A DNA stretch of 64,000 bases from Salinibacillus aidingensis (GCF_039522525.1 NZ_BAAADO010000001.1:372001-436000); one strand, 5' to 3'. Shown: positions 1-9,099, counted from the stretch's first letter. Program-made: numbers and translations. The notes: generated by a model not told the origin, from the letters alone.

Positions 1-127
1 CCTCATTCAAATACTGTGTTACCTTGTTTGCTTCTGCACCCGGATCAATAATTAAGCCCTTTCCATCCTGATGTAAGATATAACAGTTCGTTCCTAACGG
101 TCCCAGTGAAAATTGTTTGACATTCAT
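1..127 (-). CDS. yqgX: MBL-fold metallo-hydrolase YqgX, N-terminal part
   Basis: Only the first 42 codons are inside the window; the gene runs off the left edge. The visible N-terminus (MNVKQFSLGPLGTNCYIL, then LIIDPGAEA) is the opening beta-strand region of glyoxalase-II-like metallo-beta-lactamase-fold hydrolases. The metal-binding HxHxDH motif would lie beyond the edge, so catalytic competence cannot be judged. An AGGAGG ribosome site lies just upstream of the ATG. The position beside yqgY and yqgS matches the B. subtilis order, which supports the name. The substrate is not known from what is seen. Confidence 0.82.
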   Translation of the reverse strand, partial: MNVKQFSLGPLGTNCYILHQDGKGLIIDPGAEANKVTQYLNE

Positions 128-275
128 CCTTTATCCTCCTAAAATTTTATGAAATGACTCGACAAAGCTTCGATAATTATATAAAATGTATGAGAGTAGG
201 CAATATCATACATATTAAACATATCCATGTATATTTTAGCGCACATTATTCATTTATAAAAAGGGGGTTATTGTA

Positions 276-446
276 ATGGTTTTAGGTATTATGCTCTTAG
301 TCGTTACAATAATATGTGCAATTGCGGTAATCCGCGGATTAAAAGAACGTAATCTCTTCGCAGCAGGTTTTGCCGGAATATCTGTCCTTGTTTTTGGATG
401 GTTTTCTGTGATGACCATTTACTCAGAAATGTTTCCTGATGCGTAA
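276..446 (+). CDS. yqgY: DUF2759 family small membrane protein YqgY
   Basis: A 56-residue protein starting MVLGIMLLVVTIICAIAV. It has two hydrophobic segments (about residues 2-18 and 27-46) separated by a short basic stretch (RGLKERN), so it is probably a two-pass membrane hairpin. It ends in FGWFSVMTIYSEMFPDA; the FGWF(S/T)VMTI pattern is typical of the DUF2759/YqgY family. An AAAAAGGGGG ribosome site precedes the ATG. It is transcribed opposite to yqgX and ends at a bidirectional terminator shared with yqgS. No function is known for the family. Confidence 0.8.
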   Translation: MVLGIMLLVVTIICAIAVIRGLKERNLFAAGFAGISVLVFGWFSVMTIYSEMFPDA

Positions 447-464
447 GACAATTAAAAATTTGTT

Positions 465-504
465 TTAAAAAAGCCTCGAATCCAGATGATTCGAGGCTTT
501 TTAT
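465..504. terminator. Bidirectional terminator between yqgY and yqgS
   Basis: An inverted repeat with stem GCCTCGAATC / GATTCGAGGC is flanked by an A-run on the left and a T-run on the right. It can therefore terminate both converging genes. Confidence 0.9.
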
Positions 505-2381
505 TATTCCTCTTTCCCTTTTCCTTTTCCTGAGGAAGCTGTATCTTGGAACCTGAAGAGATCCTCATAGATCAACTGATCAGAATAGTTTAATTCTTTT
601 AGCACCTTATCCTTGATCGGCTCACATGCAGATTTCTCCAGTTTTTCTCCCGTTTCTCGATCATAGCACGTGTCCTTCGTATATACATAATCCTCGGTCA
701 CATAATCGCCATCACGGAACGCAACAAAGCGTTTTGACTGATTAGCAAATAAATCATTCCCAAACATAATATCCTCTTCATTTTCTATACCGAGCATATT
801 TAGAACGGTTGGTTTAAGATCAATTTGACCGGAGACTTTTTCAATAACACGATCATCTTCATGTCCAGGAATATGAATAATTAACGGTACCCGTTGTAAT
901 TGAACTGAATCATAAGGTGTGATTTCTTTATTTAAATACTGTCCCATTGCCTTATTATGATTTTCACTGATACCAAAGTGATCCCCATATATAATGATGA
1001 TGGAATCCTTATATAAGCCACTTTCTTTTAAGTTTTTAAAGAACCGTTCAATGGCTTCATCTGTATAACGTACTGTTGGAAAGTACTGATTAAGGGTTTT
1101 TGAATTGGAATCAAATTTATCTATTGATGCATATTTTTCGTCTAATTCGTACGGATGGTGATTCGTTAACGTTATAAATTTCGTATAAAACGGCTCTGGC
1201 ATTGACTCCAGATACTTCATGGACTGATCGAAAAAGGCTTTATCATTTAATCCCCATCCGATTGTATTATCCTCCGTCACATTAAAATACCGTTCAGAGT
1301 AAAATTGATCATAGCCCAGACTCTCATAAGCTACATCCCGATTCCAAAAGCTTTTATTATTCGCATGAAATACGGATGAATAATACCCATGGTCTTTTAT
1401 GATTTCAGGAACAGCATTAAATTCATTCTGTCCATGAGTGAAGAAAACGGAACCATTAGGAAGCGGATATAATGAATTCTCCACTAAAAATTCGGAATCA
1501 GAGGTTCTTCCCAGGTTCACCTGATGGTAAAAGTTGTTAAAATAATAACTGTCCTTGATCAGATCGTTTAGAAAAGGTGTAACTTCCTCTCCGTTTACTT
1601 TACGATTAATCACAAGGTTTTGCACGGATTCGGCAGAGATATAAATGATATTTTTTCCTTTTGCGATTCCTTTCATTTCAGATGAGGTCTTGTCATTAAT
1701 ATTCTCTTCGGTATACTTCTTGATTTCATGCAGCTTGCTGCCATCTGCCATTACTTTTTGAACCTTTGTTTTTGAATTTATAATAGCATCATAAATATGA
1801 TAATTGACCAGCCCCACATTTTTCACGAGATATTCACGGTCAAATCCGCGTTTGAAGAGCATCGGACGTTCGATTTCTGCCAACACCAGGTTTGTTAATA
1901 ATATCGAAAAGGATAATGCAATCATCGCTAATTTACTCTTACGGTTATAAGAGAATACCAGGTCATCCCCTTTTTTCTTAGCGAGATAGAAGATTAAAAC
2001 CGTGTCAACAAACAGGAGGATATCCCATATCTTCATGGAACTGGCTGTACTGGCTCCAAGATCACCGAAGTTTTTAAATTGTAAAATACTTGGTAAGGTT
2101 ATAAAGTCGGTGAAGTTACGATAATAAACCAGATTTGCAAACAGGAGAAATGCTCCAAAAAGCGAAAGATACTTAATATACTTCTTCTGACGCTTAGGCT
2201 TCATGATTACCGCAAATGAAAAAAGCACGATAGCTGTTGCAAACGGATTTATAAATAAAATAATTTCCTGCATCATATTTTCTATCGATAAATCAAACAC
2301 AAATCTATAAACAATGTACGATTTAAAGCCAAACATTAAAGCCGCTATCAAAAACAGTGGCACTCGTAAACGCTGTAACAT
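504..2381 (-). CDS. yqgS: LTA synthase family protein (YqgS/LtaS2-like)
   Basis: A membrane phosphoglycerol transferase that polymerises or primes lipoteichoic acid from phosphatidylglycerol outside the cell. The N-terminal third carries about five membrane helices, followed by an extracellular sulfatase-like domain. The nucleophile Thr lies in GRTSDSEF (about residue 293 from the chosen start), and a metal-ligand Glu sits in IYISAESVQN. IIIYGDHFG matches the conserved GDH metal site. The open frame extends 16 codons upstream to 2429, but only the Met at 2381 has a strong site (GAGGAGGG, about 10 nt away), so that start is preferred, giving 625 residues. B. subtilis has several LtaS paralogues; the position beside glcK points to YqgS. 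Confidence 0.9.
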   Translation of the reverse strand: MLQRLRVPLFLIAALMFGFKSYIVYRFVFDLSIENMMQEIILFINPFATAIVLFSFAVIMKPKRQKKYIKYLSLFGAFLLFANLVYYRNFTDFITLPSILQFKNFGDLGASTASSMKIWDILLFVDTVLIFYLAKKKGDDLVFSYNRKSKLAMIALSFSILLTNLVLAEIERPMLFKRGFDREYLVKNVGLVNYHIYDAIINSKTKVQKVMADGSKLHEIKKYTEENINDKTSSEMKGIAKGKNIIYISAESVQNLVINRKVNGEEVTPFLNDLIKDSYYFNNFYHQVNLGRTSDSEFLVENSLYPLPNGSVFFTHGQNEFNAVPEIIKDHGYYSSVFHANNKSFWNRDVAYESLGYDQFYSERYFNVTEDNTIGWGLNDKAFFDQSMKYLESMPEPFYTKFITLTNHHPYELDEKYASIDKFDSNSKTLNQYFPTVRYTDEAIERFFKNLKESGLYKDSIIIIYGDHFGISENHNKAMGQYLNKEITPYDSVQLQRVPLIIHIPGHEDDRVIEKVSGQIDLKPTVLNMLGIENEEDIMFGNDLFANQSKRFVAFRDGDYVTEDYVYTKDTCYDRETGEKLEKSACEPIKDKVLKELNYSDQLIYEDLFRFQDTASSGKGKGKEE

Positions 2382-2732
2382 ATAGGTACTGCCCTCCTCA
2401 TATCCCAATTTATAGTTGATATATTTCATATATTCCTAGTTTTTCTATCTGTATATTATGACGATACAGGCACAGAAAATGTTTCATCAATTTTTATATT
2501 ATTGCCGAATTCTCTTTCCAGCTTATAAACGATTTTTAATTCATCAAGCCCTACGTTATGAATTGAATTTTTTCCGCAAAATTTTAACCAACAATTCAAC
2601 TACTATATTTTAACGTTTTATGTGTTGAAGTCAAGGATATTTTCCATTATATTCCTTTACACTTTGATTAAGAATTCATGACTTTCTTATCCATTCATCA
2701 CGTTATGAACATCCAATACGATATTCACTCTT

Positions 2733-2768
2733 AAAAAAAATGTGTAGTCCCATGTTGGAACGACACAT
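2733..2768 (-). terminator. Terminator of glcK
   Basis: On the minus strand the stem ATGTGT-c-GTTCC pairs with GGGAC-t-ACACAT around a 5-base loop and is followed by eight T. It lies about 40 bases after the glcK stop. The rest of the 2382-2805 gap is AT-rich and shows no gene or further signal that I can support. Confidence 0.85.
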
Positions 2769-2805
2769 CTTTGTTATTCAAATATTAAGTCTTTGTTATA
2801 TGTTT

Positions 2806-3774
2806 TCAAAATTGTTTCCGTTGTTTTACATAGTAGGCTGCACCTGCAACTCCTGCATCATTTCCAAGCTCAGCCTGAACAATCTGACAGACATCTGCAA
2901 CTCGCTTCAATGCATAAGAGTGAAAGGACTTCCGGACTGGCTGTAACAACTGTTCTCCCGCTTGGGAAACACCGCCGCCGATAATTATTTTGGACGGATT
3001 AATAGATACAGCAAGATCGGCCAGCATTTTTCCCAGTACATCTGCTGTATAATCAATAATCGACTGTGCAGCCTGATCCCCTTTAGCCGCCTGTTCAAAT
3101 ACATCCTTTGAGGAAAGCTTTCCTTTCGCTTGATATTCATCTTTAAGAGTTGTGTTCTGGTCTGTTTCTATTACGTGAAGAGCTTGTCTGGTAATCCCCG
3201 TTGCGGAAGCATAGGTTTCAATACAGCCTTGCCTGCCACAATTACACTTTGGTCCTTCGTGAGGGGTTGCTGTAATATGACCTATTTCACCGCCGGTCCC
3301 ATTAACCCCATTAATCACTTCACCGTTGACAATAATTCCTCCACCTACACCCGTTCCAAGCGTGACAGCAATCAGCTGGTCAGAATCACGGCCAGCACCT
3401 GTCCAATGTTCTCCTAAGGCAGCTAAATTGGCATCATTCAGAATGTAGGCTTCCATGTTTAAAAATTCTTCCAACCGCTGCTTTAGGTGAAAATCTTTCC
3501 ACCCTAGATTGATGGCTTCATACACTACACCATTTTGTACATCTACATATCCTGGGGCACCGGCTCCAATCCCCAAAATCTGCTGTTCTGTTATATGTAA
3601 CTCTGCCAGTTTTTCTTTTACTGACTTGGCAATTTGTTCAGGGATATAGGAACCCTGGTCTTTTCTTTCTGTAGGGATCTCCCACTTATGATTGATTTTC
3701 CCATCTTCTTCAATAAGTGCAAATTTTATTGCTGTGCCTCCAATATCAACACCAATAATATAAGTTTCCTGCAT
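2806..3774 (-). CDS. glcK: ROK-family glucokinase
   Basis: Phosphorylates glucose with ATP in the cytoplasm, feeding glycolysis. At 322 residues it has the family length. The phosphate-binding motif GVDIGGTAIKFAL opens the protein. GTGVGGGIIVNGEV and the ROK zinc motif CNCGRQGCIE (about residues 178-187) follow, then IIIGGGVSQAG near the C-terminus. It sits immediately downstream of yqgQ with a 27-base gap, as in B. subtilis, and is followed by its own terminator. An AAGGATGAAGGAAT region serves as the ribosome site. Confidence 0.95.
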   Translation of the reverse strand: MQETYIIGVDIGGTAIKFALIEEDGKINHKWEIPTERKDQGSYIPEQIAKSVKEKLAELHITEQQILGIGAGAPGYVDVQNGVVYEAINLGWKDFHLKQRLEEFLNMEAYILNDANLAALGEHWTGAGRDSDQLIAVTLGTGVGGGIIVNGEVINGVNGTGGEIGHITATPHEGPKCNCGRQGCIETYASATGITRQALHVIETDQNTTLKDEYQAKGKLSSKDVFEQAAKGDQAAQSIIDYTADVLGKMLADLAVSINPSKIIIGGGVSQAGEQLLQPVRKSFHSYALKRVADVCQIVQAELGNDAGVAGAAYYVKQRKQF

Positions 3775-3801
3775 ATTCCTTCATCCTTTTATATGCTGTA
3801 A

Positions 3802-4002
3802 TTATTCAGGTTGCTTCAGTTCAGCCATTTCTTGCCGAAGTAACAGGATAGCCATCTGATATTCCTTGGTCGTAATACATTTTGCCTGATATAATTCTTT
3901 AATTTCTTCTTCCATTAATTCTAAATCGGCTAATCGATCCCCAATATAGATAATGGTACCAAACCTTTTTAATAATTGTCTTACATCATAAATGCTATTC
4001 AT
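3802..4002 (-). CDS. yqgQ: YqgQ family small protein (DUF910)
   Basis: A 66-residue soluble protein beginning MNSIYDVRQLLKRFGTIIYI, matching the small helical YqgQ/DUF910 family found directly upstream of glcK. The frame stays open for 65 further codons upstream, but that part overlaps the spoVAF-like terminator and gene end, and the Met at 4002 has an AGGTG site. The short form is therefore the real gene. The function is unknown; a nucleic-acid-binding role has been suggested for the family from structure only. Confidence 0.88.
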   Translation of the reverse strand: MNSIYDVRQLLKRFGTIIYIGDRLADLELMEEEIKELYQAKCITTKEYQMAILLLRQEMAELKQPE

Positions 4003-4045
4003 AAAATCACCTGACTTTATTATAGCAACGACAGGGATAAAATGA

Positions 4046-4078
4046 AATAAAAAAAGAGACCGCTTTTCATTAGCGGTC
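4046..4078 (-). terminator. Terminator of the spoVAF-like gene, stop codon in the loop
   Basis: The stem GACCGC / GCGGTC starts inside the last two codons (Asp-Arg), the TAA stop opens the loop, and a T-run follows on the minus strand. Confidence 0.88.
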
Positions 4079-5524
4079 AGGATCTTTAGGATGCAGAAAG
4101 GTAGGTCTGCGATTTTTAAGGGGCATAGGTGCCCGGAGAACAATATCCCGGATAGCCCGATAATCAAACGGAATAAACGGCCAGAGATAAGGTACATCGA
4201 AAGCCTTGATTTGAACTAAATATAGAAGGTAAATGGTTATCCCTACGACAAAGCCTGTCGGACCAAAGATACTCGCTATGATGAGAAAAAGCAATCTGGA
4301 CAGGCGATTAGCGAGACTCATCTCATAGCTTGGGGTGGCATAGGTTCCCATAACAGCTACCGCCAAATAAAGCACAACTTCATTCGAAAACAATCCAACT
4401 TCCACTGCTACCTGTCCAATCATAATAGCTGCGACCAGACCTAATGCAGTAGCCAGTGCGGAAGGTGTATGAATAGCAGCCATCCGGAGCATATCAATTC
4501 CCAGTTCAGCTATAATAAACTGCACCAGTAATGGTAAGGCTCCTTTCTCACTGGGGCCAATAAACTCAAGACCCTCTGGTAAGAGTGAAGGATAGGTCGA
4601 TAAAAGATAATATAAGGGTAAAACAAACAATGATAGCCAAACAGAAACAAACCGGACTAATCTCAGATAAGAACCGACAAATGGTTTCTGGCGGTACTCC
4701 TCGGCATGCTGAAGATGATGCCAATAGGTCGCCGGTGTAATAATCACACTTGGAGATCCGTCAATAATGATGAGCACATGCCCTTCATACAAGTGAGCAG
4801 ATGCAGTATCCGGCCTTTCTGTATAGCGAATCGTAGGATAAGGGTTCCAGTGCCTGCCTCCTATATATTCCTCAACGGTTTTTTCTGCCATAGGGAGACC
4901 GTCTGTATCAATACTGCCCAGAGTCTTTTTTAAATGCTGAACATTTCTGTCATCAGCAATATCCTCCAGATAGCATAAACAAATGTCTGTTTTTGAACGT
5001 CTGCCAATTTGCATGTATTCCATTCTTAGGGAGCGATCACGTACACGTCTTCTTGTTAAAGCTGTATTAAAAACGATTGTCTCCACATATCCATCCCGGG
5101 CCCCACGCACAACCCGCTCCAGATCAGGCTCAGCCGGTCCACGTACTGGATAGGTACGTGCATCAATCATGATAATTTTTGACATGCCTTCCACGACTAA
5201 TGCCGTCGGGCCTGATAGAACTAAATCGCCTACCTTATTTAAATCCTCTTCGTAGTCAATTTCAATATATGGCAAATGTTTTTTAAAGAGCTTTTCAAAA
5301 GGATCCGGTTCCAGCTGTTCGGGTTCAAGTCTGGATAGAAGCTTCATAATATAATGTAAAATTTCATCTTTAACAAATCCATCTACCATAAACATGGCCA
5401 TTCGACGATCTGCATATTCCAAATCCAAATTAATGATGTCAAAGCTTTTGTTAACAGCTAATCGGTCCTTCAGATAATTAACATTGCGATCATAGCTCTT
5501 CATCATTGGTTGTTTTTCAGACAT
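4070..5524 (-). CDS. spoVAF: SpoVAF-like GerA-family spore germination protein
   Basis: A 484-residue member of the GerA/SpoVAF family: a soluble N-terminal domain (about 1-240) and a C-terminal half with four to five membrane helices. The segment KSFDIINLDLEYADRRMAMFMVDGFVKDEI and the end SFDxPYLWPFIPF-like (here KAFDVPYLWPFIPFDY) are characteristic. Such proteins sit in the inner spore membrane and act in nutrient germination and dipicolinate release. In B. subtilis spoVAF closes the spoVA operon, whereas here the gene stands alone between yqgQ and an unknown gene. It could instead be another GerA A-subunit paralogue, but no B or C subunit is adjacent. No confident SigG promoter was recognised. 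Confidence 0.8.
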   Translation of the reverse strand: MSEKQPMMKSYDRNVNYLKDRLAVNKSFDIINLDLEYADRRMAMFMVDGFVKDEILHYIMKLLSRLEPEQLEPDPFEKLFKKHLPYIEIDYEEDLNKVGDLVLSGPTALVVEGMSKIIMIDARTYPVRGPAEPDLERVVRGARDGYVETIVFNTALTRRRVRDRSLRMEYMQIGRRSKTDICLCYLEDIADDRNVQHLKKTLGSIDTDGLPMAEKTVEEYIGGRHWNPYPTIRYTERPDTASAHLYEGHVLIIIDGSPSVIITPATYWHHLQHAEEYRQKPFVGSYLRLVRFVSVWLSLFVLPLYYLLSTYPSLLPEGLEFIGPSEKGALPLLVQFIIAELGIDMLRMAAIHTPSALATALGLVAAIMIGQVAVEVGLFSNEVVLYLAVAVMGTYATPSYEMSLANRLSRLLFLIIASIFGPTGFVVGITIYLLYLVQIKAFDVPYLWPFIPFDYRAIRDIVLRAPMPLKNRRPTFLHPKDPDR

Positions 5525-5664
5525 AATCTCACCTATCTAATCTATATAATAAATTCTGCCCTTATATAGTCTTCGTAAAATTTGTCCTAACATACATTTC
5601 ATATTAAAAACCGGTCTGTCATACATTTAAGTGAAGACAAGCTTTCAGAAGGAAGGTACTTTTT

Positions 5665-6534
5665 ATGAAAAAAATCAGTAATTTTTTCCTTATTATTCTG
5701 ATTCTTTCCTTACTTATTGTGAATTTTGATGATCCTAAGCAAAAAGTCATTAAATATTTTCCTTTTGATGAGGATATAAAATTCACGGATCACTCCACAA
5801 ATTTATCTCTGATTTCCCAGACAGATGAAGATTCCTATAAGCTTCAGTGGGATATTCAATCTAATCTGGAGCAGGACATCTATTTGCGTCAGGATGTTTC
5901 CTTATTATTTGTAGATGGAAAGTTAAAAGGAATTTTGAATCAATGGAAGGAAAAAGCCAATGAGCTTAAACAGGAAACTTTGCTAAACGGGGAAGACAGC
6001 AGTCACTATGAAGCCATTACCCTTCATCATGGCGAGCTCCACTATCCCGATGATGTAATAAAAAGTATCCAGAAGATGAGTCATGATGAACTTTATGTTA
6101 TTGATTCCCCCCATTCACCGCTGGAGTCATTTAAAGAACCGGGCAATTCAAATGAAAAAGAGTGGAAAAAAACACTAAACCGGACCAAATCACAGGCATT
6201 AAATCACTATTGGAATGAATTGATGCGGCATTACGAATTATCGAGTGAGGATTATCTGGAAATTCCACTTGCTGATCTGTGGCAATATCAGCAAAAGACC
6301 CTCCCGACATTAACCAGAAAACAGACAGATCAAGTCATTGGTCAATTGTGGGAAGGCCTTTATCAGAATTATATTATCGGTATTAAAAGTCACCAGGATC
6401 AGGAATATAATGCAATCAATACCTATATGCCGCTAATTTTAGTCGATAAAAAAGGAAAGTTCATTTATGTTTTATTCAGAGATGAAAGCGGACAAAATCA
6501 TCGTTTAATTCAAAGAGTTCCGGAATTCTCCTAA
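5665..6534 (+). CDS. Unknown membrane-anchored or secreted protein
   Basis: I do not recognise this 289-residue protein. It has a short basic N-terminus (MKKISN), one hydrophobic helix (about residues 7-21) without a lipobox cysteine, and then a hydrophilic, acidic extracytoplasmic region. The N-terminal helix could be an uncleaved anchor or a Sec signal. Features include a Trp-rich middle (NHYWNELMRHYE, LADLWQYQQ) and a beta-like end (PLILVDKKGKFIYVLFRDESG). The ribosome site GAAGGAAGG is good. It is divergent from the spoVAF-like gene and its last 30 bases overlap the convergent 3' end of gluP. A spore- or envelope-related role would be guesswork from position. Confidence 0.7.
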   Translation: MKKISNFFLIILILSLLIVNFDDPKQKVIKYFPFDEDIKFTDHSTNLSLISQTDEDSYKLQWDIQSNLEQDIYLRQDVSLLFVDGKLKGILNQWKEKANELKQETLLNGEDSSHYEAITLHHGELHYPDDVIKSIQKMSHDELYVIDSPHSPLESFKEPGNSNEKEWKKTLNRTKSQALNHYWNELMRHYELSSEDYLEIPLADLWQYQQKTLPTLTRKQTDQVIGQLWEGLYQNYIIGIKSHQDQEYNAINTYMPLILVDKKGKFIYVLFRDESGQNHRLIQRVPEFS

Positions 6535-8067
6535 ACGGTCCTTTAAGTTTTGAAAATCCTGGTTATTTGGCTTTAAACTAGCAGCTTTTCCGGCATGCTC
6601 CCGGGCTTTATCGTACTGTTCCAGATCACTATAGACCAAGGCTAAATTAAAATGAGCATTGGCAAGCTCGGGATTTATCTGAATGGCAGACTCAAAATCT
6701 TTTCTTGCCTGCTCTAAATGATTCAATAAATAGTGAGCATTCGCCCGATTAAAATACAGAATTTCATTGGATGTTTCGCCATTCTCAATAACCGGATCCA
6801 GTACTTCAATGACCTTTTCATATTTTTCGTTTTCAAAATATTCACTGGCCTTAATAATAGCCGTCTGCGGATTGGTGGAAGCATTCGTCCGCTCAGCTCC
6901 ATAAATGAGCAGTCCGGATGCAACTGTCACATATACAATGAAGGATGCAATTCGAATCATCGTTCTTCTTCGTTCAGGCATTTGTACAAGGGCTGCAGCC
7001 AGAAATCCTCCTGCCAATCCACCCATATGAGCTCCATTATCAATGCCGGGAACAGACAATCCCATAGCGATATTTAAGCCGATGATAAATAATAAATTCG
7101 TCCCCATTGTTTGAAAGAATAGCTTCTTATGTTCAAATCCAAAATACAGCAAAGCACCGAACAAACCAAAAATAGCACCAGATGCTCCGGCTGCTACGGA
7201 ATCATTAAAAGCAAAGCTTGCTAAACCGCCAAAAATACCTGCCAGAAAATAAATTAAAAAGAATTTAAGTGATCCATACATGCGTTCTACGGTATTACCA
7301 AGATAATAAAGGGCCAGCATATTCATAATAATATGGGCAAAACCAATGTGCAGAAACATGGAGGAAAGGATTCTCCACCATTCCCCTTCTACCATATAAG
7401 GATTAAATTTTGCTCCCCATTCAATAAGGTTCTGTGTATTCTGTGAACCGCCAGGCTGCATTTCAAGAAAGAAAAATACCAGTACATTTATGACCAGCAG
7501 TAGATAGGTTAGAACCGGCTTGCCATGGTTGAAAAGAGAGGCGATTTCTTTCTGCTGTTGGCGATGATTGTTCATCATCTGCCTTTTTATTTCCTGAATC
7601 TGATTAACGGTGGTCTCTTCATCCTCAGGGAGAATAACTTCCGGTGATTCAGCATTTATACCCGTAAAAAATCGATTTAATTCTTCCATCCGATTCTGCT
7701 CATCAAGATAGTAGGTATGTATGATAAGACCTTTCTTATCTTTTAATTGCATCGGCTTTTTTAGAAATTCCCAATCATCAACGGGCTCAAGTTCAGATAT
7801 GTACAGATTATGAATGATAACCTCTTTTTTTCTGAGGGAACTTTGAATATTTTTTACTCTTCCTAATACAGAAGTAATATCCCGTTTTAAGTGATTGGCC
7901 CAATCAAAGTTCTGCAAAAACAAACGAACAACCACGGTCTTTTTATCTATCGTTTTATGAAACCAGATTTCATGGGTTTGTTCATTTGCCTGCAGCAGCT
8001 CAAATTGATGCTTCATCATCAGCTGCTGAGCAATTCGCCAAAAATAATATTCATCGTGAATATACAT
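6505..8067 (-). CDS. gluP: Rhomboid intramembrane serine protease GluP
   Basis: A membrane serine protease related to B. subtilis YqgP/GluP, which cleaves membrane proteins and takes part in membrane-protein quality control. A soluble N-terminal domain (about 1-180) is followed by about seven membrane helices with the catalytic Ser in GASGAIFG (about residue 296) and His in NGAHMGG (about 347). The C-terminal tail has TPR units (ILYFNRANAHYLLNHLEQA, ANAHFNLALVYSDLEQYDKA). The frame opens at a GTG three codons earlier, but AAGGAG is correctly spaced only for the ATG at 8067. The 3' end overlaps the convergent unknown gene by 30 bases. Confidence 0.94.
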   Translation of the reverse strand: MYIHDEYYFWRIAQQLMMKHQFELLQANEQTHEIWFHKTIDKKTVVVRLFLQNFDWANHLKRDITSVLGRVKNIQSSLRKKEVIIHNLYISELEPVDDWEFLKKPMQLKDKKGLIIHTYYLDEQNRMEELNRFFTGINAESPEVILPEDEETTVNQIQEIKRQMMNNHRQQQKEIASLFNHGKPVLTYLLLVINVLVFFFLEMQPGGSQNTQNLIEWGAKFNPYMVEGEWWRILSSMFLHIGFAHIIMNMLALYYLGNTVERMYGSLKFFLIYFLAGIFGGLASFAFNDSVAAGASGAIFGLFGALLYFGFEHKKLFFQTMGTNLLFIIGLNIAMGLSVPGIDNGAHMGGLAGGFLAAALVQMPERRRTMIRIASFIVYVTVASGLLIYGAERTNASTNPQTAIIKASEYFENEKYEKVIEVLDPVIENGETSNEILYFNRANAHYLLNHLEQARKDFESAIQINPELANAHFNLALVYSDLEQYDKAREHAGKAASLKPNNQDFQNLKDRLGEFRNSLN

Positions 8068-8112
8068 CTCCCACACTCCTTAAGCCCATCATACCATGAA
8101 TACAATAGAAAA

Positions 8113-8151
8113 ATAAAAAAATAACACGTTCAGCTTAGGTTGCTGAACGTG
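8113..8151 (-). terminator. Terminator of the YqgO-position gene, stop codon in the loop
   Basis: A ten-base-pair stem CACGTTCAGC / GCTGAACGTG surrounds loop AACCTAA, which contains the TAA stop. It is followed by a T-rich run on the minus strand. Confidence 0.88.
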
Positions 8152-8332
8152 AGAAGGCTGAAGCCAGAAATTTTTCCCTGATTCCCGGTAACTTCATAAA
8201 TATACGTGTGGAGATTTTTCGTAGTACATCGACGGAAATGATAAACCTCATAACTTTCATCCGGTTTTGATAAATAAAGAAGATGCCAACGCCCAGTACT
8301 CCCAGTAATAAAAAGATGATTAAGTAACGCAC
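8135..8332 (-). CDS. Small single-pass membrane protein at the yqgO position
   Basis: About 65 residues with one strong N-terminal membrane helix (RYLIIFLLLGVLGVGIFFIY) and a basic, amphipathic cytoplasmic tail (MKVMRFIISVDVLRKISTRIFMKLPGIREKF). It lies between gluP and fthC, where B. subtilis has yqgO, but I assign no function. Two GTG starts are possible; the one at 8332 has AGGGGTG at good spacing, while the one at 8341 directly abuts it. The terminator hairpin is built into its last codons, which supports a real translated gene ending here. Confidence 0.6.
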   Translation of the reverse strand: MRYLIIFLLLGVLGVGIFFIYQNRMKVMRFIISVDVLRKISTRIFMKLPGIREKFLASAFSRSAT

Positions 8333-8410
8333 ATCCTTCACCCCTTCATAATCGTTATGTTTAGGATGTGTTTTTCCCTTTCGTTTATTCGGTATGAACG
8401 GGGACTATAA

Positions 8411-8971
8411 TTAAAACAGGACACCATCCTCTGTAACCAAATGCTGCACAGGCATATCATAGTCATCTCTTGGAACAGCAGGGAGAATTTGGCTATTGGC
8501 AGCGAGTGATATCGTCACATGTTTAAAATCTTTTAAGAATCGATCATAATACCCTCCGCCAAAGCCTGTTCGATAGCCTTCCCGATCAAACCAGATGCCG
8601 GGAACAATAAGAAGATCAATCTGATCCCCTGGGATTTTTACTGTTTGATCAGGATCAGGCTCTAAAAGACCTGCATACACCCTTTCCAATTGATCAAAGC
8701 TGGTGATGATAAAGAACTTCATATGATGATTCTGATTTGGATAGCATTTCGGTACACAGACCTTTTTCCCTGTTTCCCAGGCTTTATGTATAAGATAAGA
8801 CGTGTCCAGTTCAAAGGATTTGGATACAGTTACGCCTATAATATCAGCTTTGTGAAACCATTCGGTATCGATGACATGATTTGAAATTTTCTTTGATAAA
8901 TGTGCACGCTGAGTTTCACTGAGACTCTTCAGGTTTTGAATTCCCTGTCTGCGCAACTCCTTTTTATCCAT
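8411..8971 (-). CDS. fthC: 5-formyltetrahydrofolate cyclo-ligase
   Basis: Converts 5-formyl-THF to 5,10-methenyl-THF using ATP, salvaging stored one-carbon units. The 186-residue protein carries the family ATP and substrate motifs: KKELRRQGI at the N-terminus, a central VCVPKCYP segment and the signature GFGGGYYDRFL (about residues 141-151). The frame is open eight codons further upstream, but AAAGGTGG sits at the right distance only for MDKKELR at 8971. It corresponds to yqgN of B. subtilis and lies just downstream of rpmG as there. Confidence 0.93.
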   Translation of the reverse strand: MDKKELRRQGIQNLKSLSETQRAHLSKKISNHVIDTEWFHKADIIGVTVSKSFELDTSYLIHKAWETGKKVCVPKCYPNQNHHMKFFIITSFDQLERVYAGLLEPDPDQTVKIPGDQIDLLIVPGIWFDREGYRTGFGGGYYDRFLKDFKHVTISLAANSQILPAVPRDDYDMPVQHLVTEDGVLF

Positions 8972-9005
8972 ATGAACCACCTTTATTAAATACATGCATT
9001 TTTAT

Positions 9006-9047
9006 TAAGTGAAACTTCCGTCAGTGGAGGTATTACGGCCAGTTCAT
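9006..9047 (-). repeat. Short solo copy of the hairpin element found at 33487-33637
   Basis: The plus strand reads AAGTGAAACTTCCGTCAGTGG joined directly to AGGTATTACGGCCAGTTCATG. These match, with few changes, the two outer ends of the longer element at 33487-33637, with the middle missing. It lies between the fthC start and the rpmG terminator. It looks like an internally deleted derivative. Confidence 0.7.
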
Positions 9048-9048
9048 G

Positions 9049-9097
9049 AAAAAAAAGAGTGTTTGAAATCCTCAAAAGGACATCAACACTCTTTTTT
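9049..9097. terminator. Terminator downstream of rpmG
   Basis: An inverted repeat AAAAAAGAGTGTT...AACACTCTTTTTT with a loop of about 22 bases. It is T-run flanked on both strands and positioned just after the rpmG stop. Confidence 0.85.
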
Positions 9098-9099
9098 AC

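Noticed and set aside
3802..4197. 131-residue reading frame covering yqgQ
   Set aside because: The first 65 codons overlap the terminator and end of the neighbouring gene; only the 66-residue YqgQ part has a ribosome site and family resemblance.
5525..5664. SigG-type promoter for the SpoVAF-like gene
   Set aside because: No pair of -35/-10 elements with convincing match and spacing could be found by eye.
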